Part shown: in pieces, positions 45,960-55,869 of the stretch
Layout: each line of letters opens with the position of its first letter
Position numbering within the stretch: the stretch's first letter is position 1
Assembly (NCBI GenBank): GCA_023014335.1
Contig: JAECYW010000005.1
Coordinates: 3,720,001 to 3,784,000 of the forward strand
Source: Galerina marginata
Lineage: Eukaryota > Basidiomycota > Agaricomycetes > Agaricales > Galerinaceae
Length of the DNA: 64,000 nt
Reading direction: 5' to 3'
The notes under the pieces: model-generated
The model's input: only the letters and a program-made list of their open reading frames with translations
What the model was told of the DNA's origin: nothing
The model's database searches: none
Program-made: the position numbers and the translations under genes

Positions 45960-46640
45960 CACCGCCGACTTCGGGCGATTCTGACCTTGAGCTCGCTGCA
46001 ACCAGCATCGGCGACGACCTTTGGATTGCGAAATGTGCTGGTTGAAAACTCCAATGCGCAATCAGCTGCTCGTGGTATAAGAGCTTGCGTCGATTCTGGC
46101 GGTTCGCGTCAGTGGTTTGAGCAGGTATGTATTGTTTCTGGTCCTCGTTTTTTATTTATTTGCTGATAATGGGCTACAGCTCGACAAAATCAGTGCGTGT
46201 ACTGCCCTTGAGGAGTTCGTCCGTGCTGGCAGGTACGTATTGTTGGTCAATTGTTTATTGGCTATGTCAACTGATACTTACGGCTACAGTTCCACGGAAG
46301 GTATGGATGCGCGTACCTTCTGAAGATCGTAGGTGCTCGCATGCTGCGAGTTGTCATCGACACTCTCGCCATGGCGAGCATGCGCATCGATACGTCGATA
46401 TAAATTCTGCGCCATTTACCTTAGACGAACAGCGTACTTTGGCGATGTGGACCAAGCAGAGGAGTTCTTGGACTGCGGGTAAGTTTTTTGTTGGATTCAA
46501 CTCTACTCGAGTATTGCATCATTTATTTAATTTTTACTTCCCGTTTTTCTTTTTCCAGGTACGAACGAGTCGACCTAAAGAATCTCCGACTTCCTCGTCG
46601 CTTTAAGAAACGCTCCTACTAGCCAAAGCGCGCCAGGGCA
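45960..46640 (+). pseudogene. Family D degenerate gene, copy 6
   Basis: Blocks: VLVENSNAQSAARGIRACVD (about 46032-46095) ending at a GTATGT donor, an exon after GGGCTACAG at 46180 (TALEEFVRAG), another after CGGCTACAG at 46289, then GGCGATGTGGACCAAGCAGAGG (46441-46462) and TTTCCAG at 46559. It follows copies 4 and 5 in tandem. Confidence 0.4.
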
Positions 46641-46725
46641 GGGGGAGTCGAAAGGACAGGTTTGTAACTTCGTCTTCTCTGGAATTCTCGCACTAACATT
46701 GCTGATGTCTTTTCGCAGCCCATAC

Positions 46726-47385
46726 TTACCTTTCGTGTAACCTCTGCGGCTGCCTGAACCTCGCGGCTAGATAGAAGAGTCTATCACGTTGATGGGCGGC
46801 GCCGAGCTCTTCGTTTTGACCGCTCGCATCCAAATGTCCAATTTGGTCGCCATCTCGAAGGTGAACAGACAGCAGTTCTTCCGGAGAGTTGGATGAGTCG
46901 AGGCGTGCAGCAGGTACACCATATAGATCTAGAGGCGCGGCGTCGACTGGTGCCGTTCTTGATCTCGGTTGGACGTTTGGCTCGATAGCGTTATAAGCAG
47001 GCGGGGGTATAGGTATAGGCGACTCAACCTGCTCAGTGGTTCCTGGGCTTGTGTTCGCTCCTACTGGCGGCATTGTTCGTCCACGGCAAGTTTCATGTCC
47101 GCTACTGCCCCCCAGCGGCTGTGCAATACGTGAAGGAACCGTATCTGGTGCACGCTGCTGATCGTTCTCGTCTTCAGGTACCTGCTCTTGTTCTTGTTGA
47201 CGTCTTTCCGCGGCTCCTGCCTCACTCCCATCCACCAAGTTTGGACACAGAGACCCTAATGCGTACGTGAGGCAAATGACGAGAATTATCGCCGTCAAGG
47301 AGATGACAATGACCCATGGTGAGTCTTTCTTTAGTCCTCTGGTGAACAGATATGGCTGCATCGTCGTAATGTTGGGGATGATCAT
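46726..47385 (-). CDS. Small single-pass membrane protein, hypothetical
   Basis: 219 codons from ATG 47385. A clear membrane segment is at residues about 24-46 (WVIVISLTAIILVICLTYAL), followed by a Gln/Glu-rich stretch and a Pro-rich part with the PPPAY motif, a possible WW-domain ligand. The last residues run into family D repeat DNA at 46726-46760, so the natural C-terminus may differ. It overlaps the stop of an upstream minus-strand frame (47696-47382) by an ATGA. No family recognised. Confidence 0.45.
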   Translation of the reverse strand: MIIPNITTMQPYLFTRGLKKDSPWVIVISLTAIILVICLTYALGSLCPNLVDGSEAGAAERRQQEQEQVPEDENDQQRAPDTVPSRIAQPLGGSSGHETCRGRTMPPVGANTSPGTTEQVESPIPIPPPAYNAIEPNVQPRSRTAPVDAAPLDLYGVPAARLDSSNSPEELLSVHLRDGDQIGHLDASGQNEELGAAHQRDRLFYLAARFRQPQRLHER

Positions 47386-47696
47386 CGATGGTGATGGTGT
47401 GTTCTGGGCGGAAAGGGGTGTGTCAGTGACAAACCATTGATAGACAGAAACAGACCTTGGAACTGATACCTCGCGATATCCGACCTTGTCCTCGTACTTG
47501 CAATTGGGTTTATCACCTCCTTAGGCGACTTTATCTTGTCATATTTCAGCACCACGCCGTGGTCGGACGAGGCTGGCATGTTAATTATTGCTGACGTGTT
47601 CAAGCTAAAGTAGATCCATAGGCCATCTCTTTTGTGTGTTTCACACGTAAGTAGTTTCCAGCCTGGACCCAAGTCACTTTTGCGATCTAGATGCAT
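47382..47696 (-). CDS. Upstream frame possibly belonging to the membrane protein gene
   Basis: 104 codons from ATG 47696, with hydrophilic sequence such as GWKLLTCETHKRDGLWIYFS. It ends exactly at the start of the 219-codon frame. I tried to join the two: donors at GTACGA, GTATCA and GTCTGT with the CCGCCCAG acceptor all give the wrong phase, so either the gene is broken or these are separate. Confidence 0.3.
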   Translation of the reverse strand: MHLDRKSDLGPGWKLLTCETHKRDGLWIYFSLNTSAIINMPASSDHGVVLKYDKIKSPKEVINPIASTRTRSDIARYQFQGLFLSINGLSLTHPFPPRTHHHHR

Positions 47697-47869
47697 CAGA
47701 AATTTTCCATTAACACAACTTCGAGGTACTTGGGTTTTTCGCTCCTTCTGTGTGTTTTTCTACTTTTAATTTCAATTGCGGTCACGGTCGGGTATCTCGA
47801 TTTTCTGTGCTTCGGGCCTGGACTGTGTAACTTGATCCCTAAGTTATCGAACCTGGAGAATTGCGAAAA

Positions 47870-49760
47870 CAAAATTGCATGCCACCTATTTACAGAGTAT
47901 AGATTTTAAATAGACATCGTCGGGCTACAGAGGTATTATTCAGTTTGATCCGAAGACTGCAATGTTTGCTTACCGCGATGGATTTCAGAGACGAGGCTTT
48001 GCCCCCATTATTGAGCACGGAAGCCGTGAAAACTATCCAAGAAAGACGGATAAGCGTGTATGAAAAATCGGAATATAGCATCAGAGGAAGTTGTGCGTTA
48101 GGTATCCTAATAAGCCGCAGCCGCGCAGTAGAGAATGATCAGCTTATTAGAGTTGGGTGTAACTCCAGATCGCAAAGGACCGACGAAAACCGACCCAACT
48201 CGAGGCAACTACATGATCTCTGCGCGGCGATCAGGACCCCGGACCTTGCGAAAACTCAGATATTCGAAAGATATTGAGTAATCGAGAGTCGGTGGTGGAG
48301 ATATGCATTTTACTATCATAGGAAAACAGATAGGTGGATAAGAAAGAGGGTGTGAACGGGAGTTGGAAGATCTTTGGATAGACCGTTGGCTAGATCCGCG
48401 ATTGAGAACTAAAAATCAGAATATAGCAGCAATGGACATTCGTGCTTTAGATATTCTAACCGCAGCCGCGCAGGATCACTCTAAAAACGCTCAAGAGTTT
48501 GGCCTTATTTCGGTCGTACAAATCGACGATAAACGAAGCCAACTCTGGGCGCGTTCTTGATCTCTGCGCGGCATGAAGGACAGTGGGCCTTGTGAAAACA
48601 AAGATGTTCGAAAGATATTGGCTGATCGTGAATCGGCGGTGACACCAGGCAATGTCCAGACATAAGAAAACGGCTAGATGGATAAGAAAGAAGCTGTGAG
48701 CTGGAAGATCGAGATGACGGACTCGGTTAAATACCTGAACCGTCGAATCCTATCGATGTCCAATCATATTAATAAGCCACTCGTTCTATCTTCCAAGTTC
48801 TCGGTAAAGGTAATAAATTGACAAAAGGATAAGCCGGCGAGATACGATGGATATACATGGGCCAAGTCAGAGGAGGCAATGACGACTCGAAGCCTGGCAC
48901 AGGACTGGATGTTCAATTTGCGTCAAGAAAAAGCAACTCTGATGTAAGGCCTATCATGGATGTGACCGTGACTAATCCATATCCGGACCGTGGATACGGA
49001 TTGGATATGGGTAAAAATCCACGGACTGGCACAGATATGGGTTCATCCATTTGAGTCCACTTGTTCGAAATCAGTTTTTTTTTTACTCGTATCGGGTAGA
49101 GGTCTGTTATAGCTTCCCATTAGTGAAGAAAAAAGTAAAGAAAATGTTTTACTTGAGGTGCAGTGGACCAATAAGTGCTATGACCTTAACTAATATAATA
49201 TTAGTAAAGCTTACAAATTAAATATTTCCCTCAACTAACTCCGAGTGCGGTAGGTCGTGACTTTCTGCTCGGCAACTCAATGGCTTCAGGCCGAGAAACA
49301 ATGTTAACGTTCCAACACCCTCAAATGTAGCACAATAAATATAAAAATTGGACATTCAGTGGGTATTGGTTGTAATAGTATAATAAGAAGTTTGGCTAGA
49401 AAAACCTTTAGTTTTACGCCGACAGGAAGGTTTACAAATAATTTATCCGTGGGACCTGCAGATAAGTCACGGGCAAATCCATATCCAATCCGTCACGTGG
49501 ATACGGGTCGGGTTGGATTGGGACCCGGGTTTACGTAATCCATGGCAGGCCTTACTCTGATGCGGTGGAAATGATAATTAAAAATCCCACTCGAGTAGTA
49601 TTTTCCGTTCTTGGTCTATGCGCCCCAGAAATTGTGGCAGGCTGTCGTTTTCATGATGCCTCGAAGAGGAAGGGGATGAGTGAGGATCAGGATCAGATTC
49701 AAAGTCAGTCTCATCTGGTTATCGAATGATCGATTGACGCCACACGTGACTCATTCCCTA
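47870..49760 (+). repeat. R1 repeat unit U6 (second subtype), interrupted by a hAT-like MITE
   Basis: Shares its start (CACCTATTTACAG and CGTCGGGCTACAGAG) with U5. M3a is at 48117-48228 (GAGTTGGGTG and CGACCCAACTC). M3b is at 48461-48572 with GAGTTTGGC and GCCAACTC, where the GGG:CCC of other copies has become GGC:GCC, a paired change. The MITE at 48945-49554 splits the 3' part, which resumes with CTCTGATGCGGTGGAAATGAT as in U5. Confidence 0.7.
48945..49554. mobile_element. 610-bp hAT-like MITE
   Basis: Terminal inverted repeats TAAGGCCTATCATGGAT (left) and, read inwards from the right, TAAGGCCTGCCATGGAT. Flanked by the exact 8-bp duplication CTCTGATG (48937-48944 and 49555-49562). Length of duplication and end sequence fit the hAT superfamily. 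Subterminal motifs with AATCCATATCC and GTGGATACGG repeat near both ends. No coding capacity. The paralogous unit U5 has the empty site at about 43794-43815 (CTCTGAGGCGGTGGAAATGAT). Confidence 0.85.
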
Positions 49761-50112
49761 ATTTATCCAAGATCATTGAAGATGGCAAGAACGAAATGCT
49801 TTGCTTTTCACCTTCTCCCACTGAACGCGACCGTAAACCAGCAAGCTCAGACGATTTCCGCCCCGGACAAGTAGCGTCCAATGACTGTATCAGTGTATGC
49901 ACCCACGACGCTGTCCTGGTAGCAGGTGCCGTCATTACAAACCTTCCTGGCTGTCTCTGCTCGAGAGCCGACAGCGGGCCCAGCTGTACTTTTCCGCCAT
50001 CGCTCTAGCTTCCCGTGGGCAAACGGCGAGGTAAACCTCCTTTCCGCATTCTAGCCTCCATCCAGCCACATAACCCCCATCCAGGACCTCAACGACCCTC
50101 ATCCTGCGCAGC

Positions 50113-52082
50113 ATGCAGTTCGACCCCCCAAAACCCCGCTTCACCCGCCCCCAACAGCGACCCAGCTCCTCCAGTTCGACTCTCCTCCACAGCAGCGGCA
50201 GTCCACCAGGGTTCGCCAGCCCGACGAGCCCTTTCTCCTCGCCCTCTCGTTCGCGAGAGGTCTCTCCAGGCCCAGGCCGAGCCCCGCCGCATGCTCTAGC
50301 CCTAGCCAACGCGTACGAGACTCCAGGGCAACACCACGGCCTGGCGACAGGAGACAGCAGCGCATCGCTAAGCGTGAACTACGTCCCAAGCAAGTTCTCC
50401 AACCCCTTGCTCTCCTCCCCTGCTGGGCCTAGACGACGCATGACCCGTGGCGGCGCGGCGTCGGCGAGGTTGAAAGACCCGTTGAACCCTGGTGCGGGGA
50501 TGGTGCCCAAGATGGGTGGGGGTGTGGATGCGTTCCGCAGTGGGGAGGCGAGGATTGGCGGCCCTGCATACGACGATGACGATGACGATGACGATGACGG
50601 AAATGATAGCGGGAGTGGGGCGGACGGTGCCTTGTTCGGGCGAGGAGGCAGAGGGTCGAAGCACGCTCCTCGAAAGCTGAGGTGGAATCGGTTCAAATGG
50701 GTGCTGTTCGCCGCCAACCTCCTCGCAAGTCCCCACCCTCCTATCCCAATCGCATAAACTAACCCCTTTCCCAGCTCACAATATACTCATTCACAACGCT
50801 CATCCTCACCCTCCTCACATGGTTCAACATCTTCCCGCACGCCGCCATCCTGCGCTCAGGCAACACCCCCGAACTCGTCCTATCCACCCTCGCAGCCTGC
50901 ACCGGCATCCTCGTCTCCCTCCTCGGATGGGCCGGCCTGCTGACAAACAACCGCTCCTTCCTCGCCGTCTACACCCTCCTCCTCTGGGTCGTCTTCGCAT
51001 TTATTTTGGTACCCGGCTACCTCACCTACAAAAGACGCACATTCAACCTCGAAGGAAAAATCAACCTCCAATGGTCCAAACACCTCGGCGAAGACGGCCG
51101 GCTAACAATCCAAAACGAGCTTCAATGCTGCGGCTACTTCTCCCCGTTCGTCGAAGCCACCGTTAGTCAGACGTGCTACGCGCGGAGCATCCTGCCAGGG
51201 TGTAAAGCGCGTTATTTGACTTTTGAGAGGAGGGTGCTGAGGGTGTGGTATGGAGTGGCGTTTGGGCTGGTGCCGCTGCATTTGGCGGTGATGGTGGCGG
51301 GGCTGTTGTGTGCGAACCATGTGACGTATCGGTTTGGGAAGGGGATGATGCCCAAGGCGTATCGGCTGAGTGTGGCTAGTATGGCGGTTATTATGGATAA
51401 TTATGCGGGGTGCGTGTTTTTCTTCGTGTTTTTTTTATATGTTTTTCTCTTTCTTTCGTTCTTTCTCGTCTCGCTTTTTCTTTGGGCTTGTTATTTTATT
51501 TTATTTGTTTCTTTTTATTATTTTGTTTCTTCGCTTTTCTTACCTCTCTTCTCCTCCCTTCAACACCGCATACATCCACAATACTAACCCCTCCCTTCCA
51601 GTCAACTAGCCGAACAATACGGCGACGAAGTCGCCGCTGACGTGCTCACCCGCTCGCGATCGAATCTGAATTTACAGCTCGAGGCGCTGCCTTCCGTGCC
51701 GTACGCGCCTGCTGCTGCTGCCGGTGCTGCTGCCGGCATGGGCGCAGGTGTGAGTGCGGGTGGGGGCGTTTACGAGGGCCGGACGCGGGAGAGGAGGAGC
51801 CATGAACGGAGCCGCGAGGGGAGGTCTCATGAAGGCCGATCCCATGAAGGACGATCCCATGAAGGACGGTCGCACGAAAGCCGCTCACACGAAGGGAGGA
51901 GCCATGAAAGACGGTCGCACGAAGGAAGGTCGCACGAAGGAAGGTCCCATGAAGGCAGAAGTTACGAACCGCGCACGCCTGGAGCTGAGACGCGGACGCA
52001 TGGTGGGCGCGGGGTGCGCTATGATAAGCTTAGCACGCGGGTGCCTTTTGCGGAGTCTGAGGAGGGGGCGGGGCTGAGGTGA
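50113..52082 (+). CDS. Tetraspanin, fungal Tsp2-like, intact copy
   Basis: Three exons: 50113-50724, 50775-51409 and 51602-52082 (1728 nt, 575 aa). The N-terminal 200 residues are Ser/Pro-rich and cytoplasmic, with an Asp9 run. Four membrane segments: around VLFAANLLLTIYSFTTLILT, LSTLAACTGILVSLLGWAGL, VYTLLLWVVFAFILVPGYL and WYGVAFGLVPLHLAVMVAGL. The large loop has ELQCCGYFSPF with the tetraspanin CCG and further Cys in QTCYARS and LPGCK. The tail has about ten RSHEG-type repeats (coded at about 51805-51970). Tetraspanins organise plasma-membrane complexes. Intron 1 starts GCAAGT instead of GTAAGT, while the broken copies keep GT. Its 3' end faces membrane gene copy 3. Confidence 0.88.
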
Positions 52083-53354
52083 TGTGATTCTGGACTGGCT
52101 GGGACGCGACGTGCTTTGTTGTGGTGAAGATGGTGAGAGGGTGTTCAATCCTGGACCTGGACTCGCCCTCGATTCGACGGCGCTGACGTGGCGCGACTTT
52201 TTTCTTCTGCGTCGTACTTCCTTGCGTCTGTCATCACCCATCACCCACTACCCATCCGATCCTGACACCCCGCCTGCCCGCGTCTATCTGCACATCTCGT
52301 CTCGTCTCATTCCATCGGCTCCTTCCCTCGCTTGGTCCTCTTCGCCAGACGACGAAACCAGGGAATATCCAAGAAATGCTATTCAAAAACCAAAAGTAGA
52401 CGAACATCCGCATCTCCACATCCACATCGACATCGACCATCCGCATTGACACCAAATACCCCGATAACAACCCAATAACGTACCAAAATTGCTTGGACAT
52501 TGAATCACGAATGCACGCACGTACTCTGTAGCTGATACGCACTCTTTCATTCCCACTTCTTCCATTTCAATTTTTCCACTTTGCACGTAATACATGCTGA
52601 TCGGACGATGCAGGATTCTTTTTTGGTAGAGTAGTTGTATTAGTTAATTACTATTAGTGCGTACTCTAGACTCCTCTCTCTCTCTCTCTTTCTTTCACGT
52701 CCTCCCATTGCCCTCCCCACTGCCCGCTGCCTGTTGCACATTACACGTCATCGACACTCGTTCTCGTCATCCATCCATACCAAAAGGACTCGACATATTA
52801 CATATTCAGTCATCATTACCACCATGCATCGTCGTCGTTTTACTTTTTGTATCCCACTCGAACGGTCTGTTCGATTAGCGTTAGCTAGTACAAATAATTT
52901 TCTTGGAATTCTGTGTTACGGTATGAAGCTTGGAGGCCGGATTCTGGAACCACTATTCCCTGCTACATGTACACGGTCGAGAGCCGAGACTCGGATTCGT
53001 CCTCGAATTCTCTGCTGTGGGTTCCTACCATGTTAGAATGCCGCGAACTCAGGTATTTTTTCTTTACTCTGTCAGGACACGAACAAAATGGCCTGCGTCC
53101 GACACAGTGGACCATGAAGTGGATAATATAAGTACATTGGTTCGAAGAGATAAGCAAATAGACGGTTGAATTGAGAGCATATTTATGAAGAGCGGTGTCT
53201 ACACTACTATCCGGTAATAGTACTAAGACGCATGCGAGAATTTGGTATATGATCCCAAGTAACTAACTATACTAATATCTTTCAAGTCCAAGGCGTGGTG
53301 GGGAAAGGAGTGGCGCAATCCGGTAAAAAAAGGAAAGAAAAATAGCGTTCCCGA
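52083..53354. other. Intergenic stretch between convergent genes
   Basis: No gene recognised. It contains a short CT microsatellite at about 52675-52691. About 53165-53320 matches the segment 10862-10970 that separates the broken tetraspanin from membrane gene copy 2 (shared ATCCGGTA and AATATCTTTCAAG), so this gap belongs to the duplicated block. Confidence 0.5.
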
Positions 53355-55080
53355 TCAAATGTGAGGCAGAAATGAGATCCATTCTACCACCGCCAACGCT
53401 CCTGGTGGGAGGTCCCGAAGCGTAGTAAGAGCTACCACTAACAAGGCTAGTCGGGCCACGATGTAAAGCAGGACCGACACAGTAGAAATGATGAGTATGA
53501 ATGCTTGAAGGAAATCCAGCATCTTTTGGACTAGGGAATTATTCTCCAATGATTTGGGGAGAAAAGAAGAGTCTGCCCAAAAAACAACATAAATCTCAGG
53601 CACCAGGAACATCACCGGTACACTTGTGATAATTGATGAAGAGATGCGCCAGATGTTGGCCTCAATGAGCGAAGGGAAGGAGAAATTCCACCCTGCAAGA
53701 TGAATGGCACCAAATAGAATACCCACAAATGGAATGGAAATAAGCATAGGGACCACTTCCCATTTTTTTTCAGATTCCAATGGCACACCAAATGTATAAA
53801 ACATTGGAACACCCATTGCACCTTTGTCAATGGTCTCGCTGGTAAGGGCGTCTCGGATCCTTGTTATGAGAGCTTCGATTCCACTTGCTGGCCAACGAAA
53901 CAAAATGCCAGATATGAGCCACCACACCGAGGAACATATGTCTTGAAACTTGGAGTTTTTCATGCTCTGGTATGATCTCATCTTTGAAGATGGGATAAGA
54001 TTTTCACTCTCATTATCGGTCTCTTAAGAAAAATTAACTGATGTATGATGTTCATAGTCCACGACATGGCTTACCTATCAAACCCCCAGTCATATTGTTC
54101 CACCGAGGTTCAGTGAGGCTGCCTGGTGTCGGGGGAAGTTCAAGCTCACTGGACGGCAATCTTTGTTGGATGTGTGAAATATCTGTTTTATCTACTCAAA
54201 AAAATGTAAATCAAGCGATGTTGTGGAAAGGATTAATTCACGAACCATTAGCTTCAAGAACTGCAGGATCAACCGGAACATTTTGGAGCCTAGGAGGGCA
54301 AAGGTCGACCCGGACAGTCGTCTGGACGTCGAGGGGTTTAAACCACCAAAACATGTACATAAAACCATTGACGGCAGCAAACGCGAATGTTGCAAGCTCC
54401 AGCTCGGTTGTAATTAAGCCCTTGGCCCTCCGCGCAATACATTGGCCGATAAACCATGTTGTTTGGATGACGACGAGTGCCTTTGAGAGACCGTCACCTT
54501 TGCTTCGGTCTTGAATTTCCTGCTCTGTAGTTCGTGGCATCACTATTTTTCCATCCTCAATGAGTCTGTCCAGTTCATCGGGGTCGAGTACCCCAATGGG
54601 CTTGTTGTTGTCGTACAACATGAAGCCTCCCATCTGAATAAAATAACCGTGAGTCATCGTCCATCCATACTCTGGACATAAACATATCAGAATGACAGGA
54701 CATGAAATATTGCAATTATACCCACCCTTGTATTTTTTGGCTAATATTCGAGCTGCTGCCCACTGATTTGTCGCCCACCATATCATAAATTCTGGTCCAA
54801 TAATGGACCAGAACATCAACTCCACCCGCCGTGACACTTTCTTCCACCACGGTTCCCCCAGGGCTGGGATGTTTGGGTGAACCGACACCCAAGTACACAC
54901 AAATATCGTTGCTAGACAGCTCCAGATGATGTCCCATCGTGAGCGTGTGTTTTGGCAAATGCATTCTTGAGGAGTACCAAGATCAGTATTGGTTTGTCGA
55001 GGGAAGACGATGGAGAGGGGAGAAGCGTCCGCACTGAAGAAACTTTGGAACAGGTAGAGGGTGATTACGATCAGCAACAT
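53355..55080 (-). CDS. Multipass membrane protein, family A copy 3
   Basis: Four exons: 55080-54726, 54671-54246, 54182-54075 and 54022-53355 (1557 nt, 518 aa). Signal or anchor segment MLLIVITLYLFQSFFSADAS; membrane segments near IIWSCLATIFVCTWV and MFWSIIGPEFMIWWA with SVHPNIPALGEPWW between; exon 2 has MTHGYFIQMGGFMLYD, STSR-free linker EEGKI-type acidic turns, and FKPLDVQTTVRV; exon 3 is a hydrophilic linker; exon 4 has FGAIHLAGWNFSFPS (His-Leu where the others have His-Cys) and further helices ending LPHI. Intron positions match copies 1 and 2. No damage seen. Function unknown. Confidence 0.87.
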
Positions 55081-55869
55081 CGTGGCGACGAATCAAGTGA
55101 GGTGCAAGGTGGACATGCATTTAATGTCTTCTGTGAATTCCAAGCTGTGCGACAGTGGGGGCATTGTACCCAATGCGGTGTCCACCCAAAAATAGCGATT
55201 TATATTTACGACCTTTAATATTACCTGTCATTCAAAAACTGTTCGCAAGATTTTTTTTTACTGCTTGGTCACTATGTTTAATTAAAAAATCTGGTAAGAT
55301 TTCAGTGAGCAGCCGATAAACGACTCAATCGACGCTTCAGATTTATTAACAGCATTTGCAATCGACGATAATTTGATCCGATTGCTACTCGCCACGCCTC
55401 CGTGTCGCCTGTCAATCCACAGCCACGATCCCACACTTACCGCCCACCGCGGATTGAATGATGTTATGAGATTTGCGATCGTCTTATCGGTTTATATTTT
55501 TAGTGTCGTGTGAATGTAGATCAGTTCGATAACCTGTTTGTCTCACAAAATTTCTCAATCGACACCTCCAGATTGTCTTAATTATTCCCTTCAACCCCCC
55601 ACAAGAGGAATGCGACGATTAGCTTCACGAGCGCTTAATCGAGCCGACACAGCCACAAAATCTTGTTTGGGAAACATGCAAAAACTTATAACGCTCGTTC
55701 ACTATGCAGTACATGCCCTCCATCCTCGAGCATTTCTATACAATCCAACATCACCCCCTCGACTTATACATGACATCCCGAAGTATTATAGACATTGGCT
55801 TTTACTACGTAGTCCTGCGCATCCCTTACTACATCCTATCCGACCCAAATATCTTCCAAGTCAGACGTT
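55081..55869. other. Stretch without recognised genes upstream of membrane gene copy 3
   Basis: About 55081-55210 resembles the 5' flanks of family A copies 1 and 2, so it probably holds the promoter. The rest (55220-55869) has no frame or repeat that I recognise. Unlike copies 1 and 2, no relic of the 5' exon is present here. Confidence 0.35.

Noticed and set aside
47691..47909. 72-codon plus-strand frame with a hydrophobic segment
   Set aside because: Not conserved in the paralogous region before U5, and antisense to the frame at 47382-47696 only at its edge; no support beyond length.
54672..54725. In-frame residues between exons 1 and 2 of family A copy 3
   Set aside because: The 54-bp intron happens to lack stops; removing it gives the same KE(Y/H)GWT junction as in copies 1 and 2.
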